Source of the DNA: Emmonsiellopsis sp. PD_33
Lineage: Eukaryota > Ascomycota > Eurotiomycetes > Onygenales > Ajellomycetaceae
NCBI GenBank assembly: GCA_032988165.1
Contig: JANTQF010000007.1
Location: forward strand, 124,001-188,000
Direction: 5' to 3'
Length of the DNA: 64,000 nt
Positions 13,600-26,200 of this stretch are shown here, in pieces. Under the pieces are notes generated by a model. That model made no database searches, was not told the origin of the DNA, and saw only the letters and a program-made list of their open reading frames with translations. Each line of letters opens with the position of its first letter. Positions within the stretch are counted from its first letter, which is position 1. The translations under genes were made by a program, and so were the position numbers.

Positions 13600-16500
13600 A
13601 GCAGCCTCATTGTAATCTTATCAGTAATGTAAATTCTTTCTGATTGTACTCATATTATTATATAAGCTTCTTTACCTCTTAGAGAGTGTGCTCTGAGTAT
13701 CATCTATCTTCTTCTGGGCTGTAGCTCTTCCACCTTATGAGGTATTTAATCTTATTACTGCATTTAAGAGTCTTTATTTATTTTATTATTATTTTTTCTA
13801 TCTCATATGATTTCCATTCATCTAAATCTTCTTCTATCATGATAGAGTCTGATATCAGTGAAGTGTGTTCAAAGAGATCTTCCTCTCATGGGGCAGGTTC
13901 CAGATGGGCAATGAAAATCACAGGGTGTATGTAGAAGTATACTAGGAGGTCTAGAAGGTAGATGAGGCTGCTAACTTAGTGGTAAATTATAAAGAAGCCT
14001 ATATATTAAGAGGTGAACTTGCCATAAGTTTGGAGTAATAGTGTATTATATTCTTTATCAATTTAGAGAAACATCTTGTCACCTGTGGCAAAGAACCTTG
14101 AAGTATACTTCTTATTATAATACTTCTTTATAAATACTACTGCTGTGTGGAGTACCTTATTCACATTAAGGTGACTAAAGAAATTCTGGGGATTTTAATC
14201 TTAAAATGCCTGTGCTAGCTGAAGTGGTATTTTAAGCTTCTGGTCATACATATATTAGTGGGAGAATATCTCTATCACTAATGCTATGATACTGTTGAAA
14301 AGTGCTTAAAGTAAGAGAACTAAGTCCTCTCATTATTATGAATCTTTCAGGGCTGTAATTATATGTTAGAGAATAATCTCATATGTTTAATTTGTAATCT
14401 CTAATTAACTGTCTACTTAGAAGTAATAAGCTATGGTGTAGAGGAGATCTACCTCTAGAGACTTGAAGATTATTACCTAGAAATCACTGAGAAACTTCTT
14501 GTCTCTATCTGAGATGATGTAAGATGGTGTACCTCAGTCACTTATTACTAATTACTTGATAAATAGCTTAGCCCAGAATTCTACATTCTAATTCTAGCAT
14601 TCTGGAATGAAGGCTGTTCTTTTGCTTGCCTTGCAAGTAATGATCATACTGATGTTGAATTATCCCTTAGAAAGACTAAGAATAATATTAATTATAACTA
14701 TATGGAATAGAGATAGTTTTATGATGATTAGCTGTAGTGTGCTATATAGCTTGTGATATTAAGTAGCATTTTATAGGCAGTCAGGGCAGTAATAGATATA
14801 TTCCTTAATAAGGTAAGTTTTTTTGTAGATTGACAGGCTGTCCAGCTTCTTTATAGTTTGTTATGATCTAAAGTGTGCATCTAAGTGTGTGATCTTAATA
14901 ATATCATCAATGAGAGGCTGGAAAATGCAGAGCTGTGCAGTATCTCTATGATTATAATATAATAGATTGTTATTAGAATTAATATGATATGGTAACTTGA
15001 TCTGATTCTCCACTAGCAGTACATTATTTACCTTTATGATATTCAAAATTGTGGCCAGCCTTAAATCTTGCTGATAGGCATCTAGAAGTCTTTATTAGAA
15101 CTATAAAGATATTATAACTATTATAACTATATAATTTATTAGTAATACATCTATAACCTTAGTAGCTAGATCTTCCAGAGGCTCATCCTGATCTATAGGC
15201 ATGTCTGACTGCAATCAAGACAGGGCATCTGGGATAATGTGTGTGTGACCAGGTTTATGAAATATCTGTAGGTTGAATTGCTGTATGTATTGAGCAGCTT
15301 GAATGAGCTTTAAGTTGAGCTTATCTATGAAAAAGGTGGTTAGTAATGTCTGTCTAGTGATTTGTAGTGTAACTGAATGATTAGTATATATAATCACTGG
15401 AAGTTCTGTGGCCTTAACTATATGTCACATTTTCTTGAGTGCTTAGATCAGACATGTAACCTTTAGTTTAATTAATTAGTATCTAGTTTTTACTGATATA
15501 AGGATTTTAGAGAGGAATATAATGAGCTCTATCATAATTAATGGAGGTAGAGTCTTAAAGTTTGAGATTTTTTCATACTATATCTTTTTAAGTGATGCTC
15601 ATTCTGATTTTACATGGAATATTATTACCTCAAAGCCTCTCTATTTAGAAGTATTGACATTGAAGAAGAGATATTACATGCTATCATAATGTATCAGAAA
15701 TAAACCCTTAGTAAATACTACTTATATATTATTGAATGTCTTCTCTTCTTTTTCTGTAGGCTTTCTAAGGGGTATTCAGGCAGAGAATTGAGTTTATAAT
15801 CTCTCTTTTACTAGTACATTCTTAAGGAGTATTATCTTATGCACCTGTAGAGGCTCTGTATGATAGGTATAAAAAAGCATATAGTTTTACAGCTATTCTG
15901 TTGTATCAAGATAAGTCTCTAGATCCTTTAGGTTTTTTAAGAATATAATTCTTATTAGTACAGTAATCTGATCCTCCATCAGTATGAGGTCTAGAGATAA
16001 GATCTTATGCTCTAGCAATCTGACTGAAGGGAAACTAATAAATACCTTCTTTAAGTTAATGACTATGTTCTTGTTATGAAATAGAGTAAAGATCTTTCTT
16101 AGGTATTTGCCATGTTTTTCCATAGTGATACTTATAGTAACTAGGTTGTTAATATAATAGTGAATGAACTTTTTAAACTTCTTTAGAAAGAGGTCAATCT
16201 TGTGCTGTATATATACTGAAGAGTTTATATATCTTATTATTGCTACTAAAGGGATCTCTTATCTGCAGTGTGACATAACTAATAAGTGTTGTTGGTGGTC
16301 ATGATGGACTCTCTATTAGTAGAAGAAGCTTATATAGTTAAGAATAATAATATAATAGTATCTTTTTATGAAGTTGATGACCTCTACCTGCTGTGTCATT
16401 AAGTATATATTAAGCTCAACTATCTTATTCAGTTCTCTAATGTCAATAATAGAGTAGTCTTTCTATATACTATTTACTTCCTTTCAAACCACAAATACTA

Positions 16501-19500
16501 AGTATCTAGAGGAGGTGTGGTCTGTTGCCTATTCTATATGCTCTTAAGCATGTAATTTATTGAAGAGTTTGTTTATGATCTTGCAGTCTTTCTGGCCTAG
16601 AGGATATATTTTTACTTGAGTTTGAAGCTTATGATTCTTTAGTGATAAGAGGGGAATTTACATCTACTTGTCCTCTAGTAGATTCATAGCATTGCTGTGG
16701 TCTTCTCAGATTTCAGGAAATTTATTGCAAATCTGTGTGAAGTATTTTATAGTCTTCTTGTTATTATAGATTGTTATACTATTAGATAGTTTTACTTCTA
16801 CCCTGATGGGGTTGATGTTGATGGTATATGAAGATTCCTCTAGTAACTCTAATATATTCAGATTGTCATTCAGCTCATACTAAGGCTGTTTCTTAGGTAG
16901 ACTAAGAGCTAATAATTCTGCTGTGAGGTTAATCAAGTATGTGCTAGTAGTATTATATTCTCTTAGAGTACTGATGTGAGATCTCCATGGAATTATAATC
17001 TATCTATTTATATTATTAATAATATGAATGAATGGGAGATTATGATCTATAATTTACATATATGCCTGGAGTAGTGACATGACAGGGTTAAAGATATAGT
17101 CTCTGTCTGTAGGTAGGCATTTCTCTTTGTTAAGATAGCATCTAAGGGGAATTTTTGCCTTTAATCTAAGTAGAATGATAACTTTAACATTTAAGTATAC
17201 TAATTTAATAATTTGATAATCTTTCTTTGGTGTCACTGAAATTTTAACTTCTACATTCTCATATGACTTTATTTACAGCATCCTCTTGTCTAGATCTATA
17301 ATAATACTCTCTAGTATCATATTATCTATGCTAAATAGCAGGTTGATATGGAGGTTATTAATGATATGTGCTTCCACTGAGATCTGAGCAAGCATTAATG
17401 TATATTCCTCATCTGGCAGAACTATAGATAATGTGAGTGGAATTATAATCATCTTAGAGGATTCTATAGAGTCTCTAATGCTTCTGACTGGTATTTATAA
17501 GCAAGTTAGGTATAATATCTTGTTGTATTACTGCTTAAGAAACTTCTTGCTTATGAGTGTCATCATGCAGCCAGAGTCTACACATATTAGTAGTGGCTTG
17601 AAGGTATTCTGATAGAATGCCATGATAGTAGTATATTTCTAGTTATGAAATATATAACTGTATGGTATATCTAGATCAGCTGGCTGCTAAGATATTATTA
17701 CTTGTAGTGTAAAGTTAGAGCTTGCATGAAAGGTCTGTAGAGTTACTATGCAAGTCTTCAGATACTTATATAAGTTATTATGTGAATTAAACACTTCACT
17801 GTATCTATAATAGGTAGCTGTTGTGAGGTCTGCATGAAATGTATCTACCTCTGAGTTATATATATTATTATTATATAGCTGCTTCTGTGGATCATTCATA
17901 GGCATTTTTATATTATTATAGTAAGAGTTGAACTCTGCCTTCTAGTCATATAGATCTTCTGTAGACTCCTCTGATTTCTTGGAGTCAGTATGGAATACTA
18001 CTTATTTGTGTGGCTGCTAATTCCATGGCTGCCTGCTGAGTAGATTAATATTAGAAATACCCTTAGATACTAATAGTTAAAGCTGTTACTTCAGGGCTAG
18101 CAGTTCAGAATGATCTTACTAAGCTTTGTCTTAATAGTTTCTGTTGTGCTGGTTATAGTAGCTATTATATTAGTTATTATTACTATCATATTGATTGTTA
18201 TTCCTGCTGTAACTGCAGTACTATCTATTGATATAATTCTATGCCTAATATCTAGGCTAGTATTAGTAAGTAAGCCATTCAAACTGGTAGGAGTACAATC
18301 CTCTATCATATTCATAATAATTACTCTGAGGAATAAAGTTATTATAATAGGATCTACACTAATTATACATACTATTTGTATATCAATCATTACTTGCAAA
18401 TTGATCTGTTTAGTTAGTCTACTTACAGCAAATAATCTCTATAAATTCTTTAATGATCATGTTCTCTTTCAGCTCATTAATAATTACTCACAGAGTGACA
18501 TTCAGATTGTTCCATGCATGTAGGACTTAAGCATACTTAATGTCTCCTTAGCTACAGTATTTAGCAGCTGAGAATACATTTAGAATATAAAAGGTTAGAC
18601 TATACTCATTATAGAGATTCTGAAGTAAGTACTTCATCTTGTTAAACTTCTATAGTGCTTGACTATTCTTAATGTAGAATTATCATTAAAGGATTTTAAT
18701 CTACTCTTTTATTCTATTATTAGTAATAATAAGATCTATATGAGTAATGTTATTAAGTTTCTGGTTCCATCAGAATTCTACCTCTCCCTTAAGGTATGAA
18801 TTTAAGTTCTGTTGGATTCTTACTGCATCTCTGGTTAGAGTAGCAATCTTAAGCTAGTTGGTAAACACATGAATGTCCTGATAATAGGTCTTACTCTCCT
18901 TATTAATAATATTATCATGGCCTCATGATATTAGTGTGTTGGGGTAGAAAAAACTGATGTCCTGAGGTTTTCATGGAGTAATTGAGGTTGATGGTGCAGA
19001 TGGAGGTTACACTAGTAGCTAGGCTAATATCAGTAGAATAGCTATGACTCTAGTGTGAGAGAGCAATTCTTATAGGATTTGCATCTAGTGTAGGGTGAAA
19101 TCTATATTATTAGTAGATTTACTAGTACTTATAGTAGCTGAAGTGCTATTTATATTTGATATATTATCTAGCTGTCCAATGGATGGCAGCTGTAAGAATT
19201 ACTCTTTATTAGTTAGAGTTATATTTAGGGTTTCTGAAGACTCTGTAGGTGTTAGCTCTGATGCTCTGTAAAATAATGTGCTACTTGATACTGAGTTAAT
19301 CTATAAGAGTAGCTGAGCTGAATGAGGTAGAGTGTTACCCTCTAAGTGTGACTTTAAACCTAGTAAGAGGTATATTTATTTTATTAATAAAATCTTAAAG
19401 AATGCTTCTTTCTAGTAGGTGAATGTGCAGCTCTGCTTGAAACAGTCTGTGTAATTATGAAATTTAAGAACTACTTAATTAAGTGATGAGTAATTAATGA
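13600..19500 (-). pseudogene. Decayed gag-pol of the inner gypsy element
   Basis: Minus-strand order is gag (about 19500-17900, not resolved in detail), protease, reverse transcriptase, RNase H, integrase, chromodomain. The protease active-site block reads CVDSGCMMTLIS near 17600-17565. The reverse transcriptase box reads IHYYINNLV near 16165 (YIDD in active copies). RNase H ends with IFHKPGHTHIIPDALS (15260-15215), a hallmark of gypsy pol. Integrase shows ISDRDKKFLSDFQ near 14515-14475. The chromodomain reads KIKYLIRWKSYSPEED near 13760-13710. Stops in frame are mostly where Gln or Arg is expected. This is a chromodomain gypsy relic distinct in sequence from the outer element. Confidence 0.87.
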
Positions 19501-20589
19501 ATTAGTCTGATGATATTAGTGAGACCACCTGAGCATCCTCAGAACTTCTGTGTAAATTAGCTTATAAGTGTGTATGCTCTTGTAGTTCTATAGATGCCTA
19601 CCTAGATTTAGATAGGAAGTTCAGATAGATAGTTTACTTAGTTATAAATATTACTCTTATAATTATAGTGTTCTGTAAAGAGTTATGATGAGGAAAGTTA
19701 GAGTTGAAATACTTAATAATCTAATGAGTAAGTTCTACTATCTAGATGTAAAAGATCATTCTGTGGTTCTTTGAACATGAGGGCTGCTGATGTTAATGAC
19801 TATTATTAAATAAAATAAGTCTTTTAAGGGGAAGAGTCCACAGAAAAGTGTGGAAAGTAAGAAAGACACTATGCTATTTTAGAGATAAGAGTGGCTGGAA
19901 GACACATACTAATGTGATAGATATATATGCACTATATCCTTTTAAGGAAAGGACTGTGAAAAATCTCAGAAAAACTTGAAAACTAGAAAGAGAGAAAGTA
20001 CTTTTTGAGGAGGTAAAAAAGTAGGTGATTTCTGAGAAATGTATGGGGAATTTGTATGAGAGCTTTGAGTAGTTGATTTATAAGTAAATAGTGGTTTGAA
20101 TATAATATGATAAATTTCTGTGATAGTAGCTCAGAATCAAGGGTAATGTAGTGAATGAAAGTAAGTAACTAGAATAGGTATAGTAGGGTAATTCCTATGA
20201 AAGTTCTGTGGGTAACTTGGGATTTTCTTACTAAGTTTAGTAATCTGAGATAGATATCCATGGATTCATCAGGAGATCAAGTAAAGTAATATGTGCAGAG
20301 AAAGATAAGAATATAATTCAAATTAGAATTATCTGTAATGAGAATAAAGCTATTTGAGTACTAGGTATAGAGAGCTGTCTGTAAGGAGAATGAGGTCTGA
20401 GTAGGTATAGCTTTTAGAGAAGAACAGTCTGTAAAGTAGATAAGACAAGTGGAAGAGATAGAAAAGAGATGGGGACCTATTGAAGAAAAAGTGGAAGTAA
20501 TGAGAGCAGGAAGATATAATGATAACTTGTTGTGAAAACTGGGGAATCTATAGAGAACCTTACATCTTTTGTAAAGATATATTACTAAT

Positions 20590-20750
20590 TGTAATTGGGA
20601 TAACTTGAGATCAAAATATTATGTAGAATAAGGTTGTATTCACTACATTTCTAAGCTATCTATGGCTATTTATATCATGGAGCCTGACTAAGCTATGTAG
20701 ATGACTAAGTATTATGGATATTCCATGGTGTAGAGCATGCATGCATAATA
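20590..20750 (-). repeat. 5' LTR of the inner element
   Basis: 161 bp, direct repeat of 9745-9905. Because coding runs on the minus strand this is the promoter-side LTR. On that strand it ends CCAATTACA. Confidence 0.92.
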
Positions 20751-20755
20751 CTATC
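20751..20755. repeat. 5-bp target duplication CTATC, right copy
   Basis: Matches 9740-9744 exactly and abuts the LTR end. Confidence 0.93.
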
Positions 20756-20960
20756 TTAAAATATCTCTATTTTTTTGTAGTATACACCCTGTTTTTCACA
20801 TCTCTCTACTTGAGAAGTATATTTACCAGGATGGAGCCTTACTGGAATCAGGCCCAGATCTTGTTAATAGAGAAGAGAAATACAAGGTTGAAATAATATT
20901 AAAAACTAGAAAGATAAAGTAAAAAGAGAATGAATATCTTATCCACTGACTTAAATGAGA
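20756..20960 (+). pseudogene. Integrase tail and chromodomain remnant of the outer element
   Basis: Continues the outer element's pol frame after the inner insertion. It reads KISLFFCSIHPVFHISLLEK followed by GPDLVNREEKYKVE. In gypsy pol the segment HPVFHVSLL...EYEVE links the integrase C-terminus to the chromodomain. Its presence on the far side of an 11-kb insertion is the clearest proof of nesting. Confidence 0.85.
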
Positions 20961-22791
20961 TTCTATAAATAATCTATAATACTTGAGAATCAGAGGAAAA
21001 TATTAATATTATAAAAGTATTTAAGATATTTCAAGAATAAGAAGTCTAGTAGTAAGAAAATCAAATCACTGAAAAGTACCCACAGTAAGAATAGAAGTAT
21101 CTAATAAGATTCAGACTTATTTTCTACATCTAAGAAGATCTATATGTGAATTTTAGTGTATAATAAGCTTGAAACTTACCATACTGTTAGAAAGTATTAA
21201 GGGAAATGAATAGTAAAGTTTTAAAATTATGAAATCTACCTGTAAGCCTTCTTAAATTCAAAAAGAAAAGAAAATACTAATTAGGCACTTTATGTGCATA
21301 TCCTCATACTTCTTGTGCACTTAGTAACTTACCTATAATAAAAGGCTTATTTCATAATTAAGATAAGCTCATCTTTTATCTTGCAAAACAGTAGACCCAA
21401 CTCTACTACTCTAGATGCTTAAAATAATAAAGAAAATATCTTAATAGTATATTATGAATAAGAACTTAGTCTAAAAACTCTTTAAACTCTTTCTTCTTCT
21501 TCTTAATCCCCTCTTAAATCTCTCTATTATTTTTACCTCTTATAGGAATAATAACCTCTATAAGGAGCTACAGAGTTCTAATCTTTCTAAGCTCTAAGCT
21601 CATAGAGTTATATATCATGCACTTATTACTTTACTTATTACTTAAGTTCTTTTCTTCCTTTTTTTTCTTTCTCTTTCTTTACTTCTTCTTCTTCTCTTCC
21701 TCATCCTTTAAAGTTTCAGAGGCAAGAGATATCATCTTGCAGCAGTGATGTAACTCCTCTCTCATGAGAGTTACATTACAAGCTTACTTATAATATATCT
21801 TCTTATAAAAAGTTAATAGCTATTTTATTAGCTGCTAGAGGTTCTTCTTCTCTTTCTTCTAAGAAAGACCTAACTCTCAAGATAGATATATATATATTTA
21901 AAGTGCTATTAGATGATTGAGTTCAGAGAAGGTAGGAAGCTAATCATGTGATTAGCCTTTTAATTCAAGCTTAGAAGATATATAATATGATAAAAACTAC
22001 TTCATGCTGGAACTTACTGGCACACAAGGCTTGTACATGCACACACAAGGCACACAATGGATGTAGGCACTCAGGGCCAGATAATACTACTTAATGGGAT
22101 TTATAGACACCTGTTTTTACTGCTCAAAATAGTGAATGCAGGGAATCTAACTATATAAGCTATTAGTATATCTTCTTAGTTATGTGTACTATTAGCTTGA
22201 AAGACTTATGTAAAATCAGGCTGGTAGTAGACCTAATATTAGGCTGTAATAGTATGAGATGTAGTATGCTTAATAATGCAAGAAGAAGGTATAGATGTAG
22301 ATGATATAGTATAGAGATTAATATTAATAAAGAAATAATTAAAAAAAGCAATGAAATAGTATAAGTAGTAGTAAGCTTCTTAACATAAGAAGCATTTTAA
22401 AAGTTATAGAAGAAGAAAAAGTAAGAAAGACTCTAGCTTGAAGAAGTATACTTCTTATACTTCTTTATAGTAATAAATTAACATAATACTTAAATCAGAA
22501 TTCCTCTAGAGCCCCAGATAATAAAGTATTATATAATATACTTCTAGTAATAATATACTTATATAATTTACCTATAGTATATATGAATATGTATAACTTG
22601 CAACTATCTTATAATATATATATAAGATGCCCTGAGCTTAGCTAATATAAATAAGACATCTCAGAACTTATATATTTAAATGATACTATAAAATTAATCT
22701 ATATCACTTCATGCTATCTTTAAAGAAGATTATTATCTATAAGCACAATGATGTCAGATCACTGAGGATAGTGATATAAGAAAAAGGGAGG
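20961..22791. other. 3' untranslated interior of the outer gypsy element
   Basis: AT-rich, CpG-free, no readable coding frame. A purine tract at 22779-22791 (AGAAAAAGGGAGG) directly precedes the 3' LTR and is a good polypurine tract candidate. Confidence 0.6.
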
Positions 22792-23092
22792 TAATTATTA
22801 TATGCAAGTATACATCTTCTTATTATCACTATACCTAGCACATATTAACTACACTATGCATCTAGAGTATATCCATCTTTTATGTTAATGTCCCATACTC
22901 ACTCCTTGCTTAGTCAGTTCTTATATTATCACATAATTGTATATATACCTTCACTGAGGTTCCTACATATAGAAACCTTAGTAATTAGCTACTTTCCTTC
23001 AGGTACTCTACCTTTAACCTTAGCTATATCTATATTCAATCTATTCCTCCTATTAAGCTCTTCACATCATCTATTTGGCCTACACCCTCACA
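22792..23092 (+). repeat. 3' LTR of the outer gypsy element
   Basis: Direct repeat of 4651-4951. It follows the candidate polypurine tract and ends CTCACA. The first base may be the TG at 22803. Confidence 0.8.
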
Positions 23093-23124
23093 ATTGGGCA
23101 ACCATTTTGACACTAACAAATTAC

Positions 23125-23217
23125 TATGTAATCCTGTGTTTACACTATACTTTTTTCAACTTAGTCATTTTTTAATCCCAGTCATTAGTGAAGTTATCCT
23201 GGTCATTATCAATCGCT
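23125..23217 (-). repeat. Right terminal inverted repeat of the MULE
   Basis: Reverse complement of 1437-1529 except for two adjacent bases. Only 32 bp separate it from the outer retroelement's LTR, so that element inserted close to the right end of the MULE. Confidence 0.93.
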
Positions 23218-23225
23218 CATCCATC
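23218..23225. repeat. 8-bp target site duplication, right copy
   Basis: CATCCATC, identical to 1429-1436. Confidence 0.9.
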
Positions 23226-26200
23226 AGTTTGACAAGGCTCCACGTGACAAGCATCGGTGTTTCGCGGTGAATTTAAGACGGCTATTGAAACATGATAATT
23301 CGTCATGATTATCCCGTCATTGTCAGATTTAGTGGCGTATGAAGGGTGTTGTTGGGTATCCCTGGCGTAAATGCTCTCGAGACGATCATGTTCTTTTCAC
23401 GATAGTAAACAGAACGCAAGAAACTTACGAGCCAATAATGATAGGTGAGGTCCTTGAAAAATTGGAAAATTGGAAGAGGAACGGAAAGAGTCATCCGGGA
23501 ACAAAAGGTTAAATCCTAAAATCGAACGCTGGATAAACGATCTGCGAAGCCGATGACGACAAGCGGATGTCCACTCATTTTTGCACTTTTCTGGAGAAAG
23601 TTCATGATGCTACAGGGATGGCGGAAAGTAGCAGCGTATGCATCCATCGTGTGGAAGTTTATCGCGGCTTGAAATAAGTCAGTTTCGCTTCGGTTGAGAG
23701 AAGCCAACGCAAGAAAGGGTTTGTTGAGCTGAATGCTGTTTCAAAAGTCGTAGTTCCCGAGGCATCTATTCGTCGCAGTGAGCGCACCGTAAAAATTCTT
23801 TTATGAATACACATGAACCGTTCCCGTTACTGGGGACGGTTTCTCAAGTCGTACACCGCACAAATATCTCGACTGTTTTTGATTACATCCAGATATTGGG
23901 CCTTATCGGTAAAAACCTTTGGGGGATTGACCTCCTTATCGGCCTCGGGTTGATGCAGAGCGCAGAGCACAATGGGTGACGATTATGTATGGATATTGTG
24001 GTGGTATGTGAGATGGCGATGGTTGTCAAGCATTGGTAGTCAAAGAAATAATACGCGATATGTAGCCATGGGCGGGTTTTACTTCGTCAGACACCGGCGA
24101 TATAGAGTATTCCCTAAGCAAAATCCGGGATCGATATTAATGGATGGTTGATGGGCGATGGCCCGGACAGCATTGAAGATCGATTTCCACGTTCCAAGAG
24201 CTTGGAGAAATAACCGATTTTAACGTTGAGTATATCTCGAGATGTTATTTGTAGATAATTCGGCTAGCCATAATGGCTTGCCTTATGCAGGCATCCGCTC
24301 TAACCCACAGATAGGATCAAAGTCGTCAGCTTGGTGTTACGGCGAGAGACACTATAATACCCCACGTAAGGAGCGCGTTAAGCTATTCCAGTTGATTTAT
24401 TGGGGGGCGAGGTATGCTCAATGCAATGATATTTTGATTGGACACCACCGCCCGCTGCTGTTTGTATTGTCCACGGACAAAATAAGACAGGCAGGTAGAT
24501 ACGGAGCTAAGAAAATGAGGCAGAGCGGGGTGAGCTTGTCTTTGCGAACCACAAAAATCGAAAGCCATGCTCGATGAACCATTTGCCAATAACGGTAATG
24601 ACAAACGACGCGAGGGCCATGGTCGAGACAAAGAATTCGAAGCTGATCAGCATGCGAAAAGTAGGAGCTTTATTGGGCTCGGCGAATCAGACCGACTCAT
24701 CAGCTTCGTGGAAGATAGCGGTGGTGGACCTGGTGGCTCGTGAATTGCGAAGGTCCGGACCGGCAGCCGAGATATTCAGGGGGTCCCTTTCTGAGGACTA
24801 GTAAATGATGATGCGAGGACATGTGGCCGTGCCCGAGTGCAACGGTAGTGGAAGACAAGTCGAAACCGATAGTGAAATCGGCATTTCTGAAAGGCAAAAG
24901 CATGCAAGCGGAGACTTCTGGGAGCCCACTTGACGTTTAATCAGGATTTGGACCATCCAGGTCTCTGATATTCCGCACTCAATTATCAGAACACGAGAGG
25001 GAAAAGTGCGAACCGTGATCCGAAAATATTAAAATCAAACCGTATCTAACTGCCCTTCGTCCATACTTCCAGAACAAATTGACTTTTGATCGTCTTGAAT
25101 GTCTTGGCAGGTCGATCGACCAATATCAGGCAGGTTTTGAGCGCCATCAACCAGCGATTAAAAATGTTGGGTAAACTTCTGCGACGGCCACACCAGCACT
25201 ATTGACTGCAAAAAAGTGACGGCAAGGGAAGAAAAATGTTGAAATGAGTTTTCTGTGGGAACTTCCGCTACCACAAAAGATATCCGATTCGTGCACGGGC
25301 ACCTTCATCGAGCGGTACCGGTACCGTCTGAGGCGGTTTGTTTCTCGAACAATTCTTGCTAGGATTGATCGGAACCGAATGTCCCAGAGAGCCTGTCATT
25401 AGGCTATTTAGGAACCACTCTTGGATTTGCGGCAGTATGGGCACCAGAAGGCGCTGGGCCTTGGAATTTGGCGATCACTGGTAGTTGAACTACGCGCTCC
25501 AGAGGATGCACCGAGTCATGATGAAGGATTATTGCCATTTATTGGTGGTTTGGGGAGGTGATACCCCCAGCCAGCCCGCTAGGCTACCCCTCTCACGAAG
25601 AAGATTGTAACATGGATTGGCACAGCTTGCAGCAGCGCCAGAAAGCGAGACCGAGTGGGCAATGATTCGTGGCTTTCGGCGGACTATCGCTGCATGTGCA
25701 GGTCAACTTGCAGCGGGACAAGGCCGGCCACACCAATGGCAGCAGGGCCAGCAGCGAGATTGACGATTCAACGGAGGCTGTTTTTGCTTCCGGCATCTGC
25801 TTTTCGATTCTCGCTCATGCCATCGACAAGTGTGAGCTGTCAATTGCAGGGCACGCAGGCTTTGGATCCTCTGGGGGTTCGCTAGTGCCAAACATTTGGT
25901 TTGGCCAGTCGATCCGGGCTTGGATGTGATATTTACTGTGATTTGTGGGCGCCAACCTTCGCCTGCCTGCAGCCGTTGGTCCGCACAGAGCATGTCGCCC
26001 CTCTGGCGGACGTGGTCGGAGGGTTGAAGTCGAAGTTGACGTTGAAGTCTAGTATTTTTTTGTTGTGGGGTGAGATTGCGGCTGTTCTGCTTAGCTAAGC
26101 CGTGTCCGCAACGTCAACTCTCGATCATCGCGGGATGCTTTGCCTTTTGCTTTCTTTTTCTGCTCCCTATCTTCTCTCTGGCTGCTGCTAGCAAACAATA

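Larger units (their letters stand above)
9745..20750 (-). mobile_element. Inner Ty3/gypsy LTR retroelement, 11.0 kb, nested
   Basis: Two 161-bp LTRs (9745-9905 and 20590-20750) with a perfect CTATC target duplication define the insertion. All readable coding lies on the minus strand, so the 5' LTR is the right-hand one. On that strand the ends read TA...CA, consistent with TG...CA before deamination. It is inserted within the integrase-chromodomain part of the outer element's pol. At 11,006 bp it is much longer than the usual 5-7.5 kb of fungal gypsy elements; the excess is the extra frame at 10138-13073. Confidence 0.92.
4651..23092 (+). mobile_element. Outer Ty3/gypsy LTR retroelement (interrupted)
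   Basis: A direct repeat of about 300 bp lies at both ends. The plus strand between them reads gag, reverse transcriptase, integrase and chromodomain in the order typical of chromodomain gypsy elements. Removing the inner element (9745-20750 plus one CTATC copy) leaves about 7.4 kb, a normal length. The coding frame runs across that junction: AYYL before it and KISLFF after it. I could not find a clear target duplication at 4651/23092, so the outer ends are less certain than those of the inner element. Confidence 0.85.
1437..23217 (-). mobile_element. Mutator-like DNA transposon (MULE), host of nested LTR elements
   Basis: The block is bounded by 93-bp inverted repeats that begin AGCGATTG on both sides and differ at only two positions, with a direct 8-bp duplication immediately outside. 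Its own sequence is 1437 to about 4650 plus 23093-23217, about 3.3 kb; the rest is an inserted retroelement. The minus strand between 3010 and 1589 reads as a decayed MULE transposase. Long TIRs, the transposase type and the size of the duplication agree with one another. Reading the block, I found no CpG between the outermost TIR bases. The element is dead: the transposase has many stops and at least one frame change. Confidence 0.88.

Noticed and set aside
18110..18523. 137-codon plus-strand hydrophobic open frame in the AT-rich block
   Set aside because: It is the antisense of the inner element's Asn-rich gag region. The Ile/Val richness comes from reading AAT/AAC repeats backwards.
1437..23217. 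Starship-type giant element
   Set aside because: No tyrosine recombinase frame was seen at the edge, the ends are long inverted repeats, and the contents are explained by nested retroelements without cargo genes.
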